Assembly (NCBI GenBank): GCA_964507645.1
Contig: CAZDPU010000001.1
Span: 1-64,000 of the forward strand
Direction of reading: 5' to 3'
Length of the DNA: 64,000 nt
Source: UBA6624 sp964507645
Lineage (GTDB): Bacteria > UBP7 > UBA6624
The notes under the pieces were generated by a model. That model saw only the letters and a list, made by a program, of their open reading frames with translations, searched no databases and was not told the origin of the DNA. Position 1 is the stretch's first letter. Every line of letters starts with the position of its first letter. Shown piece by piece: positions 8,839 through 16,642 of this stretch. Position numbers and translations under genes: made by a program.

Positions 8839-10053
8839 ATGTCTCTTTTGGGCAAAAAGATAAGAAAAAGATTCCCAATTCTTAAGAGAAAAATAAGGGG
8901 TAAAAGATTTGTTTATTTGGACAGTTCTGCAACAACGCAAAAGCCAATTGAGGTTATCGAGAAGATTCAAAACTATTATTTAAATACAAATGCAAATGTT
9001 CATAGGGGTTTGTATAAGGTAGCCGAAGAAGCAACTTTAGAGTATGAAGATGCTAGGAGGAAAATTTCAAATTGGTTTGGATTTCATTCTAAAAATTTAA
9101 TCTTTACAAGAGGTACAACTGAAGCAATTAATCTTGTTTCAAAAAGCTGGGGTGAAGAAAATATTTCCAAAGGAGATAGGGTTTTGGTTCCACTATCTGA
9201 ACATCACAGTAATTATGTTCCATGGCAAATGGTTTGTGAAAAGATGAAGGCTTCTTTTGTTCCAATACCACTTTCCGAGGACCAAAAAATAGATAAATGT
9301 ATCTTGGAAAAAGAATTAAAAAAAGGAGCCAAAATTTTAGCCTTTTCTGCACAGGGTAATGTTTTAGGGAAGAAGGAAGATGTTAAGTCTATTTGTGCTT
9401 TAGCAAAAAAACACAAAACTACAACCCTTGTAGATGGTGCCCAAGCTTCTGGTCATTCGAAAATGGATGTTAAAGATTTAGGTTGTGATTTTTTTGCTTT
9501 TTCAGGACATAAAATGCTTGGACCCATGGGAATAGGAGGTTTGCTCGTTGCTGATGAATTCTTGATGAGCCTTCCTGCATGGCAGGGTGGGGGAGAGATG
9601 ATTTCTGATGTTCAATTAGACAGTTGGACCCCTGCTTTACCCCCTTATAGATTTGAAGCTGGAACTCCAAATGTTGTTGGAGCTATTGGACTAGCCCAAG
9701 CTGTAGATGTTTTGGATGAATTTGTACAACTTGGACTTGAAGAGCATGTTGCAAGCCTGTCTGAATGCACTCATGAAAAACTCAAAAAGATTGAAGGCCT
9801 TAACCTCTTATGTGAAAAAAATCCTTATGGAGCTATTTCGTTTTGGGTCAACTCTTTACACCCCCATGATTTAGCAACTGTTATGGATCAAGATGGCATT
9901 GCTGTTCGTGCAGGTCATCATTGCGCCAAACCTCTTCACCACTCCTTGGGAGTCCAATCAAGCCTTAGGGCAAGTTTTCATGCCTACAATGATTTTGATG
10001 ACATAGATGACTTGGCAAATTCTTTAAAAAGAGCATTCTCTTTCCTCTTATGA
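8839..10053 (+). CDS. sufS: SufS, group II cysteine desulfurase
   Basis: 404-residue PLP enzyme that takes sulfur from cysteine for cluster assembly. The PLP lysine is K225 in FSGHKMLGP. The catalytic cysteine lies in RAGHHCAKP in the short loop typical of group II desulfurases. The N-terminal YLDSSATTQKP and REST-like RGTTEAIN motifs are intact. It overlaps sufU by 4 bp; SufU-type partners accept the persulfide from group II SufS. Confidence 0.98.
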   Translation: MSLLGKKIRKRFPILKRKIRGKRFVYLDSSATTQKPIEVIEKIQNYYLNTNANVHRGLYKVAEEATLEYEDARRKISNWFGFHSKNLIFTRGTTEAINLVSKSWGEENISKGDRVLVPLSEHHSNYVPWQMVCEKMKASFVPIPLSEDQKIDKCILEKELKKGAKILAFSAQGNVLGKKEDVKSICALAKKHKTTTLVDGAQASGHSKMDVKDLGCDFFAFSGHKMLGPMGIGGLLVADEFLMSLPAWQGGGEMISDVQLDSWTPALPPYRFEAGTPNVVGAIGLAQAVDVLDEFVQLGLEEHVASLSECTHEKLKKIEGLNLLCEKNPYGAISFWVNSLHPHDLATVMDQDGIAVRAGHHCAKPLHHSLGVQSSLRASFHAYNDFDDIDDLANSLKRAFSFLL

Positions 10054-10499
10054 GTCTTGAAGATCTTTATAGGAATGTAATTCTCGATCATTATAGATCT
10101 GCTAGAAACAAGGGGAGCATTGAAAATCCGGATCTTCATGCTGTTGGAAAAAACCCATCATGTGGAGACGAGTTAGAGATTTTTATTAAATTAAACTCTG
10201 ATAAAAAAGTTGAAGATGTCAAATGGAATGGTGAAGGTTGTGCTATATGTTGCGCAAGCTCTTCGATCATGACAGAGTCTCTAAAGAAAAAAACAAAAGA
10301 AGAAATATTTGACTTATCAAAAAGAATAAAAAAATTAATAAAAGGTGAAAGGTTGGATGATGAAGAAAAGGAAAATCTTGGAGAACTTATCGTTCTTCAG
10401 GGAGTTTCGAAGTTTCCAGTTAGGGTAAAATGCGCAACTCTTGGTTGGGTTTCAGTTGAGATAGCTTTTGAAGGAAAAAAAGAAATTTCTACTGAATAA
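10050..10499 (+). CDS. sufU: SufU, Fe-S/zinc sulfurtransferase partner of SufS
   Basis: 149 residues with IscU-like fold and the SufU pattern: C38-G-D40, then C64 in GEGCAICCAS, an insertion typical of SufU, and the third Cys in VKCATLGW. These residues hold zinc or a nascent cluster and accept sulfur from SufS. Last gene of the suf operon; its end overlaps the convergent MFS gene by 11 bp. Confidence 0.95.
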   Translation: MSLEDLYRNVILDHYRSARNKGSIENPDLHAVGKNPSCGDELEIFIKLNSDKKVEDVKWNGEGCAICCASSSIMTESLKKKTKEEIFDLSKRIKKLIKGERLDDEEKENLGELIVLQGVSKFPVRVKCATLGWVSVEIAFEGKKEISTE

Positions 10500-11709
10500 T
10501 TTTTTCTTCTTTGAATTTTAAATTCCTAAAAAAAATGTAATACATTGTTGTTGTTAAGATGTATAAAAATGATGTAACAAGAAAAGGTTCTTTGTAGCTT
10601 TGATGTGTATCTATCCATATGCCACTCAAGGGAGGTCCTATTGTCCATCCAAGACCCCAGATAATTCCAATAACTGCTAAAGATTTTCCTCTATGCTCCT
10701 CGGGTGTTATTTCCATTAAAAGCCTTGACCCAAGTGGATGTGTTGCATTAATGAGCATTGCTCTTATCACAAATGCAAAAACAGCAATTGTAGGACTCGT
10801 CGTAAAGGCTAATGCAACTAGGAAGGGAATCGACAAAAAGTTTAAAAGGGTTATTGCAATTGTAGTTTGTATTTTTTTTGCTATGGTTGGTGCAATTAGG
10901 TAACCTACAACTAGCATTAATTCTTGAATAGAAAAGGCGTTTCCTATTTCTGAATTAGTCAAACCCATGCTTGCGAGATAGACATTCATGAAGGGGATTG
11001 ACATTCCAGCCCCTAAGGCTAAAGGGATATGAGCTACCCAATATTTCCCAATAAGCCCATTGTTGATTTTTGCAAGTTCTTTAAATTTTATAGTGCTCTT
11101 TTTTTTCTTTCTTGAATGATGTACAGACTTTAATTTTTTATAGATCACGAAGGAAAAAATGTTAAAAATACCCAAAAATAAATACATCATTTGAAAACCT
11201 TTAGGGCCTCCAAGATTGTCTAGAATTGAAGGCAATTTACCTCCTAGCAAAGATCCGACAGAGTGAGCGATTCCGGTTATTACAAAACCAAGCGTAAACC
11301 TATGGTTGGCAAGCTTTTCTTGCCCAATGGCTAAAAGGGGTTCAAAAGCATGCATCAAGGGGTGAAATATCATCCCTGCTAGAAAAGAAGACAGTATTAT
11401 TGTTGTTGCTGTTGTTGAAAAACCTCTCAGGATTATGAGTATTCCTAATATTGGAATTCCAATGCTTATCATTTTCCCTACACCATTTTTATCCATCCAT
11501 TTTCCAAGTTTATAAGCTACAAGTATTGATCCAATTGATACAGTTGCTGCTGCGTAACCTATTATTTCCTCATTGAAACCTAGACTTTTTAGATAAAGAT
11601 TATAGGAAACTCGAATAATGCCGAAATTAAGACCAAATATTGCCCAAGAGATTAAAAAAATAGGGAACCAGCTGGGGGCATCCTTGTAGGCTTTTTGGTA
11701 ATTATTCAA
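10489..11709 (-). CDS. MFS transporter
   Basis: 406 residues with twelve predicted membrane helices split by a cytoplasmic loop of about 30 residues rich in Lys/Arg (around residues 200-225). Helix 2-3 carries the LGKWMDKNGVGKM loop that corresponds to the MFS 'GxxxDRxGxR' motif. The substrate cannot be assigned. It faces sufU tail to tail, and its upstream side is the tRNA-Arg gene on the same strand, so transcription may come from the tRNA operon. Confidence 0.85.
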   Translation of the reverse strand: MNNYQKAYKDAPSWFPIFLISWAIFGLNFGIIRVSYNLYLKSLGFNEEIIGYAAATVSIGSILVAYKLGKWMDKNGVGKMISIGIPILGILIILRGFSTTATTIILSSFLAGMIFHPLMHAFEPLLAIGQEKLANHRFTLGFVITGIAHSVGSLLGGKLPSILDNLGGPKGFQMMYLFLGIFNIFSFVIYKKLKSVHHSRKKKKSTIKFKELAKINNGLIGKYWVAHIPLALGAGMSIPFMNVYLASMGLTNSEIGNAFSIQELMLVVGYLIAPTIAKKIQTTIAITLLNFLSIPFLVALAFTTSPTIAVFAFVIRAMLINATHPLGSRLLMEITPEEHRGKSLAVIGIIWGLGWTIGPPLSGIWIDTHQSYKEPFLVTSFLYILTTTMYYIFFRNLKFKEEKIIQ

Positions 11710-11732
11710 ATCTTTTCTTTTTTTTATAAAAA

Positions 11733-11805
11733 CACCCTCGGAGAGACTTGAACTCCCAACCTACGGCTTAGAAGGCCGTCGCTCTGCCAGTTGAGCTACG
11801 AGGGC
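11733..11805 (-). tRNA. tRNA-Arg (anticodon TCT)
   Basis: A 73-base cloverleaf read on the minus strand. The acceptor stem is GCCCTCG paired with CGAGGGT (one G:U pair); the anticodon stem/loop ACGGC-CTTCTAA-GCCGT gives TCT; the T loop is TTCAAGT; discriminator G. CCA is not encoded; a T-rich run follows the 3' end. Its first base is also the last base of the TAG stop codon of the upstream small gene, so mature 5' end formation must cut at that codon. Confidence 0.96.
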
Positions 11806-12020
11806 TATTTTATTCCTGGTAAATTCTGCTTTCTTTTTTCTAGAATTTCTTTTAGGTTTGGGTGAACTCTTTGCATGCATTTTCCATGCTTGTAAACTGC
11901 AATGTATTTTTCATCACATTCAGGACAAATCCTTGATTTATATTGAACACCGCCATTGTATTTATCCCAAATAAAATTTGAGGTTTTTTCGTAAGTTCCA
12001 GAGTTAACTGGACTATCCAT
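11805..12020 (-). CDS. Small protein with a CPEC motif
   Basis: About 71 residues starting MDSPVNSGTYEK. I use the ATG at 12020, which overlaps the stop codon of the upstream gene as TAATG; a longer in-frame version to 12053 would only overlap that gene further. The centre has SRICPECDEKYI followed by HGKCMQRVHP, so a CPEC pair plus a later Cys and His could bind one metal ion, probably zinc. Function unknown. It is coupled to the Gly-rich protein gene before it and its stop overlaps the tRNA-Arg gene by one base. Confidence 0.6.
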   Translation of the reverse strand: MDSPVNSGTYEKTSNFIWDKYNGGVQYKSRICPECDEKYIAVYKHGKCMQRVHPNLKEILEKRKQNLPGIK

Positions 12021-13258
12021 TAAAAACCACCCTCTTGATGTCCAACAGGACATACTGAGAAAGTTAGACCTGCTGCTGCAATGGATCCTGCTGAAGAGCC
12101 GTATCCTAATTGAGCAGTTTCTTCACATACGACGATTTGTAAACCTTGCTGAACAATCTGCCTTGTTTCTTCACTTTGTCTGTATGCTTTTGTCTCTCCA
12201 GTAGGTATTTTGTTTTCGTAAACTTTCATATTGTTTTCTAGGCTGACAATCATATCTATGAGCTTGTCTGTTTCTGGGTTGATGTAAGCTCTTCCAGTTA
12301 GCTCTAAAGTTCCAATAAAATCTCTATCAATTCTCCATTCATTTTGTTCACTAACTTCTTTACCATCAAATCTTGCAAATCCAAACATATCAATCACGAT
12401 TGAAGGTTCGAGTCTGTAAGCTTTGAGATTTGGTAAGCTGAGCATGGTTCCTCCAGAAACGATTCCCTGGACATATCTTGTATCTCTTATTGGCAACCTA
12501 TATTCAATATCTATTTTTTGAAGAGTTCTCAAGCCTGGTATTGTTAAATAAACTGAACGCACCCATGTTTCCCCAAGTTTTACAGTCCTGTCAGGAAATC
12601 TTAATATATGGAAGTATTCCATTATTTGACCTAGAGAAACATTAGCTCTTTCTCTTTCGTTTTTAACCAATTCCAAAGGAACTCCTTGACTGGTTAAAAC
12701 CTCACCATTTTTGTTTCTTATAAGAACGTGATCATCATCAAGTAAATCTATTACAGAGTCCTCAATTTTTGTATCTTCTGAACTTCCAGAACTTCCACCA
12801 CCACCCGGAGCCATTCCTGCTCTTGGGTCTATTCCTCTACCTTCTCCACCATCGCCTTCTCCACCACCTGGAGGTCCACCACCTGGAGGTCCACCACCTT
12901 CTCCACCATCACCGTCAGCAGGACCACCACCACCATCAACTCCACCAGATATTCCAAAGTCCTGTCTTTCGTAAGAGTAATCATCAAATCTAACTCTCGA
13001 CCATGTTAAATTAAATTCCTCACTTTCATGTGTTTCAGAAAGAACTGCTTGTGTAAAGCCCTGTAAGCTTTCAAATTCCCCTGGAGCCCAAATTTGACCA
13101 CTCGATCCAGCTTGAATGATATATCTATGGGGAGTTGGATGCAGAGGAATTGGAGGGTTGTAAGAAAGCTGTATGAAATCATTTTTTACAACTAGGGATG
13201 CTGCAACAAGAAGGATTGCAGGAACCAAAAATAAAAGCCTAATTCCTTTAATGTTCAT
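12020..13258 (-). CDS. Exported or membrane-anchored protein with a glycine-rich linker, unknown function
   Basis: 412 residues. An N-terminal hydrophobic segment (about residues 7-24) acts as signal or anchor. Residues 25-100 form one segment; residues 103-158 are a low-complexity Gly/Pro/Asp/Glu linker with repeated GGGPP units (12780-12960 on DNA); residues 160-412 look like a folded beta-rich domain with LGETW, TGRAYINPETDKL and two late cysteines. I do not recognise the family. It lies between tRNA-Ala and the CPEC protein on the same strand and is translationally coupled to the latter. Confidence 0.75.
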   Translation of the reverse strand: MNIKGIRLLFLVPAILLVAASLVVKNDFIQLSYNPPIPLHPTPHRYIIQAGSSGQIWAPGEFESLQGFTQAVLSETHESEEFNLTWSRVRFDDYSYERQDFGISGGVDGGGGPADGDGGEGGGPPGGGPPGGGEGDGGEGRGIDPRAGMAPGGGGSSGSSEDTKIEDSVIDLLDDDHVLIRNKNGEVLTSQGVPLELVKNERERANVSLGQIMEYFHILRFPDRTVKLGETWVRSVYLTIPGLRTLQKIDIEYRLPIRDTRYVQGIVSGGTMLSLPNLKAYRLEPSIVIDMFGFARFDGKEVSEQNEWRIDRDFIGTLELTGRAYINPETDKLIDMIVSLENNMKVYENKIPTGETKAYRQSEETRQIVQQGLQIVVCEETAQLGYGSSAGSIAAAGLTFSVCPVGHQEGGF

Positions 13259-13309
13259 AACCAGTCTCTTATCCTACTATATCTCTTCATTATTTAGTTT
13301 TATTTTTTA

Positions 13310-13384
13310 TGGTGGAGCTGGAGGGATTCGAACCCTCGACCCCTTGTATGCCATACAAGTGCGCTACCACTGCGCTACAGCCCC
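13310..13384 (-). tRNA. tRNA-Ala (anticodon GGC)
   Basis: Cloverleaf on the minus strand: acceptor GGGGCTG with CAGCTCC, including the G3:U70 pair that is the alanine identity element; anticodon arm CTTGT-ATGGCAT-ACAAG giving GGC; T arm GAGGG-TTCGAAT-CCCTC; discriminator A. The next three bases read CCA, so CCA may be encoded. The 5' end begins directly after the rsfS stop codon with no spacer. Confidence 0.97.
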
Positions 13385-13729
13385 TTAAGATTCATAGATT
13401 ATTGAACAATCTTGCACTAGGCCATCTATATCCCAGTAATCTCTAGCCGTTGGTGTCATCAGGTGAACGATTGTATCTCCAAGATCCAATAGGGACCATT
13501 CTGATTCAGATTCCGACCCTTCAGGGGTGACATTGAAGCCATTTTTCTTAAGCCATTGTTTTACATTTTCCCTAAGTGTTTTTAAGTGAGTTTTATTTTG
13601 TGCAGTTGCAATGATGAAATTTTTTGTCCAGGTCATTTTCTTTTCAACATTTATCAATTTCACTTCTTCAGCAAATTCATCTAAAAGCATTAAGCTTATT
13701 TTTTTTGGATCTAGGTTTTTTTCAGCCAT
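13385..13729 (-). CDS. rsfS: Ribosomal silencing factor RsfS
   Basis: 114 residues, RsfS/YbeB/Iojap family. Family markers: TWTKNFIIATAQNKTHLKTL in the first half, and the C-terminal WSLLDLGDTIVHLMTP followed by ARDYWDIDGLV. RsfS binds ribosomal protein L14 and blocks subunit joining when nutrients are scarce. Its position after nadD in the rplU-rpmA-obg-nadD cluster is the usual one, here with an LCP-family gene inserted between. Confidence 0.95.
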   Translation of the reverse strand: MAEKNLDPKKISLMLLDEFAEEVKLINVEKKMTWTKNFIIATAQNKTHLKTLRENVKQWLKKNGFNVTPEGSESESEWSLLDLGDTIVHLMTPTARDYWDIDGLVQDCSIIYES

Positions 13730-13732
13730 TTT

Positions 13733-14551
13733 TTAGTTGATGTTTTTTGATATCCATTGATTTAAATCATTCATTTCTGGAGACCAGTAAGGACCCATGA
13801 ATTTCCCTGGGAGTATTTCAGTCAAAGGGGATTCCCCTAGCGTCCTTATGCCTAGAACTAACACTTCTTCCATCTTTAAATTGGTTTCAATGTTTTCAAG
13901 AAATTTACTAATTACAGATATTTTTTTCAGAGTTCCTGATTTGTGAAATTTTTTAAGAATTGCGTGAGCTAGCTTTTGTTGTCTTTGTATTCTTCCTATA
14001 TCACCTAAAGAATCGTTTCTGAATCTTGCATACAAAACTGAATCTTTTCCATTTAAGTTATGAATGCCTGATTCAAAGTTTATCTTTAAGTTTTGAGAAT
14101 TGTCTTCGTATTTAAGTTCTTTTTCTATATGAACTTTTACTCCACCTAGATCATCGATTAATTTTTCCAGATCTTTGAAGTTGATTACAAGGTATCTATC
14201 AACTTTAATATTTGCTAAAGAGTTTAAAGCGCCTCTTAAGCCTGTTATGTTTCCATTATTGTGCCAACTATGGTTTATTCTGTTTGTTCCATCTTGAGTT
14301 TCAACAAGCGTATCTCTTGGTATTGAGAGTATGTTTGGAGCACCTCCGGATTTAGGTAAAGCTGCAAGAAGTATCGTATCGGGGTTTATATCTTCTTTTG
14401 ATTGGTCAAGACCAACTATAAGAATCGTTTCTGCTCTTTTTTGTTTGTATTTTTTGAAACTTTCTGGAAATTCATAACTTGACAAAAGGATGAAAAACAT
14501 TAAACTGAAAAACATCCCTAAGAAAGTTAAATTTAGGTACTTTTGTATCAT
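13733..14551 (-). CDS. LytR-CpsA-Psr (LCP) family protein
   Basis: 272 residues: one N-terminal membrane anchor (about 9-27) and an extracytoplasmic LCP domain. Conserved parts are ILIVGLDQ, ILSIPRDTLV, INHSWHNNG, a YLVINFKDLEKLIDDLGGV block and the C-terminal ARFRNDSLGDIGRIQRQQ with the active-site arginines. LCP proteins transfer polyprenyl-phosphate-linked glycopolymers onto the cell wall or other acceptors; in Gram-negatives the acceptor is less certain. It overlaps nadD by 4 bp. Confidence 0.92.
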   Translation of the reverse strand: MIQKYLNLTFLGMFFSLMFFILLSSYEFPESFKKYKQKRAETILIVGLDQSKEDINPDTILLAALPKSGGAPNILSIPRDTLVETQDGTNRINHSWHNNGNITGLRGALNSLANIKVDRYLVINFKDLEKLIDDLGGVKVHIEKELKYEDNSQNLKINFESGIHNLNGKDSVLYARFRNDSLGDIGRIQRQQKLAHAILKKFHKSGTLKKISVISKFLENIETNLKMEEVLVLGIRTLGESPLTEILPGKFMGPYWSPEMNDLNQWISKNIN

Positions 14552-15108
14552 TTGTAAAGACCTCTCTTGAGAATCTTTTCTTCAACCAATTTCGGTAATA
14601 GATTTTTCACAGATTTTTTTTCCTTAATCTTCCTTCTTATTTCGGAAGATGAAATTTCCATTATTTTAGATTTGAGAAATGTTGTTTTATTGTTTTTTTC
14701 AGATTCCATTCTTCTTGCTACAACTATATTACAGTTGTCAATTAATTCATTATAGTTTTTCCAATTTTTTATATCTTTTAAATTGTCTTCCCCAATCAAA
14801 AGAGATATTTTTTTATTTTCATGATTTTTTTTAGCCCATCTGACTTGGTCTATCGAGTAACAGGTTTTATTTTTCTTTTTCTCGAAATCAGATATTATGA
14901 CGTTTTTTAATTTAGCTGTTCCTGCCTTGCAGAGCCGAACTCTTTCTTCAAATGATGCATGAAAATTTTTCCCTACAGGAGAGATGTATGTAGGGATAAC
15001 ATATATGGGTTTATATTTTTCCTTAATGCAAGAATTTATTAGCTCTAAATGTGCATTGTGAAAAGGATCAAAGGAGCCTCCAAAAATTAAAGGGTTTATT
15101 CTGGCCAT
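14548..15108 (-). CDS. nadD: Nicotinate-nucleotide adenylyltransferase NadD
   Basis: 186 residues. The nucleotidyltransferase motif GGSFDPFHNAH is at the N-terminus and ISSSEIRRKI near the C-terminus. Makes deamido-NAD from nicotinate mononucleotide and ATP. Its ATG lies 13 bp inside the 3' end of the obg-like gene, and its stop overlaps the LCP gene, so it is embedded in a coupled operon. Confidence 0.96.
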   Translation of the reverse strand: MARINPLIFGGSFDPFHNAHLELINSCIKEKYKPIYVIPTYISPVGKNFHASFEERVRLCKAGTAKLKNVIISDFEKKKNKTCYSIDQVRWAKKNHENKKISLLIGEDNLKDIKNWKNYNELIDNCNIVVARRMESEKNNKTTFLKSKIMEISSSEIRRKIKEKKSVKNLLPKLVEEKILKRGLYK

Positions 15109-15935
15109 TCTTTTATGCTTTTGATATTTTCAGAATCTATAGGTATTAAGGAATTTTTATATGTATAAATTTTGCATTCTCTTGGCAAGATTTCTTTTAT
15201 TTTTAAAAAATCTTTTATTTTTGTAAATCTTCCAACAAAAACAATTTTTTTTGCATTTTTTGTTTGGTGAAGCCAGTTTTTTACTTCATTTAGAGATGGT
15301 ATTAGAAGTATTTTTTCATTAATTTTCAACTTGTTAACTTTAACTCCTATTATTGGATAGCTGGGCATTACTTTGTCATACTTTCTTCCTGTTAGTTTTT
15401 CATGGATAGAAAGAGAGGAGTTTGTGTTGGATATTATTGCAGTATCACAAGGAACAAAATAATCCATCCTAAGACTCTTCTCCTCTCCAGGTTTTCCTTT
15501 TGTTATTTTTTTTGGAGACCTGTTTACAGAACTTGCAAAAGATCTATTACCCCTTCCTCCACGGCCACCTTTTAGGGTGAATGTGTCTCCAGGTTTTTCA
15601 AGTTTTTTAATTAATTCTTTTTTCAAATCCCTCAACTCTGTTCCAGTTGGAACTTTCAGGATTAGCTCTTTTCCATTTTTTCCACTTTTGTTATTTTTTC
15701 CACCACTAAAACCATTTTCAGCTTTTATAGGTTTGTTTTTTTTGAATTTGTATAAATCAAATACAGAATCATCGGCAACGATGGAAAGGTTTCCACCTTG
15801 GCCTCCGTTTCCTCCGTCAGGCCCCATGCTCGCTCTGAATTTTTGCCTCAGGAAAGAAGACCTTCCATCGCCGCCATTCCCAGCGACTAAGTGAATTTCA
15901 GTCGAATCTATGAATTTGTTGAGGAATTTACTCAG
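15096..15935 (-). CDS. obg: Obg-like protein: intact OBG fold, degenerate GTPase domain, apparent CTG start
   Basis: The glycine-rich OBG fold is well preserved (VAGNGGDG, SSFLRQKF, MGPDGGNGGQGGN, FTLKGGRGGRGN). After about residue 165 the G domain is not functional: the position of P-loop FPNAGKS reads SNTNSSL, the G3 DxPG region reads LIPSLNE, no NKxD is present, and the domain is about 115 rather than 170 residues. The OBG fold continues upstream of the first ATG (15827); between the in-frame TAG at 15939 and that ATG the only NTG codon at a plausible start is CTG at 15935, whose CTGAGTAA overlaps the rpmA stop. The position between rpmA and nadD is that of true obg. It could be a remodelled protein or an early pseudogene; the preserved N-terminus argues for expression. 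Confidence 0.8.
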   Translation of the reverse strand: MSKFLNKFIDSTEIHLVAGNGGDGRSSFLRQKFRASMGPDGGNGGQGGNLSIVADDSVFDLYKFKKNKPIKAENGFSGGKNNKSGKNGKELILKVPTGTELRDLKKELIKKLEKPGDTFTLKGGRGGRGNRSFASSVNRSPKKITKGKPGEEKSLRMDYFVPCDTAIISNTNSSLSIHEKLTGRKYDKVMPSYPIIGVKVNKLKINEKILLIPSLNEVKNWLHQTKNAKKIVFVGRFTKIKDFLKIKEILPRECKIYTYKNSLIPIDSENIKSIKEWPE

Positions 15936-16182
15936 AATCTATTTGTGCTACTTTTTTATTACCTCTTTTGTTTACATATTTGACTATGCCATTATTCAAT
16001 GCAAACAAAGTGTAATCTTTTCCAATTCCAACATCTTTACCAGGGTGTATATTTTTACCCCTCTGCCTAACTAAAACATTTCCAGTTGAAACTTTTTGAC
16101 CATCTGAACATTTGACGCCAAGACGTTTTCCTGCAGTTGATCTTAAATTTTTAGTACTTCCCTGACCTGTTTTATGTGCCAT
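15928..16182 (-). CDS. rpmA: 50S ribosomal protein L27
   Basis: 84 residues, starting MAHKTGQGSTKN, the L27 N-terminus that reaches the peptidyl transferase centre, and containing KRLGVKCSDGQKV and the VRQRGKNIHPG signature. It starts one base after the rplU stop. Its stop region (GAGTAA) contains the putative CTG start of the obg-like gene in another frame. Confidence 0.97.
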   Translation of the reverse strand: MAHKTGQGSTKNLRSTAGKRLGVKCSDGQKVSTGNVLVRQRGKNIHPGKDVGIGKDYTLFALNNGIVKYVNKRGNKKVAQIDSE

Positions 16183-16183
16183 A

Positions 16184-16498
16184 TTAACCCTCTATTTTTA
16201 AAACTTTTAATTGGGTGTATTCTTGCCTGTGGCCAATAATTCTTTTGTAGTTCTTTTTTGCTTTGTATTTTTGGACTCTGACTTTTTTATCCTTGACGTG
16301 AGCAATGACTTCGCAAGTAACCTTTGCTTTTTCTAATAGAGGTTTTCCAATTTTGACTTTATCTTTATTTATCGTCATTAGGACCTCTTTGTAAACAATT
16401 TTTTTGCCTTTTTCTTCAGTAACCTTATCAACAAATACGGTTTCCCCTGAACAAACTAACATTTGTGTTCCTGATGCTTTAATAATTGCCTTCTTCAT
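16184..16498 (-). CDS. rplU: 50S ribosomal protein L21
   Basis: 104 residues, L21 family: GxQMLV-like N-terminal (ASGTQMLVCSGE), KIGKPLLEKAKV, and the basic C-terminal KYKAKKNYKRIIGHRQEYT that binds 23S rRNA. First gene of the rplU-rpmA-obg-nadD-LCP-rsfS-tRNA-Ala cluster. A good -10 box (TATAAT, complement of 16529-16534) lies 30 bp upstream. Confidence 0.95.
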   Translation of the reverse strand: MKKAIIKASGTQMLVCSGETVFVDKVTEEKGKKIVYKEVLMTINKDKVKIGKPLLEKAKVTCEVIAHVKDKKVRVQKYKAKKNYKRIIGHRQEYTQLKVLKIEG

Positions 16499-16528
16499 GT
16501 CTTTAATAAAATAAACCCGTAATAGACT

Positions 16529-16534
16529 ATTATA
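16529..16534 (-). promoter_or_regulatory. -10 box of the rplU operon
   Basis: TATAAT on the minus strand inside the symmetrical stretch TATTATATAA. It would start transcription near 16522, giving a leader of about 24 bases before the rplU ATG. The same AT-rich palindrome gives a plus-strand TATAAC box ending close to the small gene at 16546, so the promoters may overlap back to back. No clear -35 is claimed. Confidence 0.55.
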
Positions 16535-16545
16535 TAACTTTTTTT

Positions 16546-16641
16546 ATGGAAAGATTTTTTGGACAGATAACGAACTTAGCTTTAGTACTTGCTGTTGTTG
16601 GTTTTCTTCTTTGGTTTTTTTCAGCAAAATTAAGAAAATAA
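16546..16641 (+). CDS. 31-residue single-pass membrane protein
   Basis: The frame reads MERFFGQITNLALVLAVVGF and continues with LLWFFSAKLRK before a TAA. It has one hydrophobic helix (about residues 9-26) ended by a basic C-terminus. It fills the only gap between two minus-strand operons and stops one base before the convergent monooxygenase gene. A -10-like TATAAC just upstream would give a leaderless transcript. No homologue is recognised; the composition and fit into the gap support a real gene, but it is too short to be certain. Confidence 0.45.
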   Translation: MERFFGQITNLALVLAVVGFLLWFFSAKLRK

Positions 16642-16642
16642 A

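Noticed and set aside
12780..12960. GGTCCACC-type repeats as a minisatellite or CRISPR-like array
   Set aside because: The repeats are in frame with the GGGPP linker of the surrounding gene and have no spacer structure.
15096..15500. Missing Obg G-domain motifs hidden in another frame
   Set aside because: The space is fully used by the degenerate C-terminal part and by nadD, and no P-loop (GxxxxGKS/T) was seen in the reading frames I examined.
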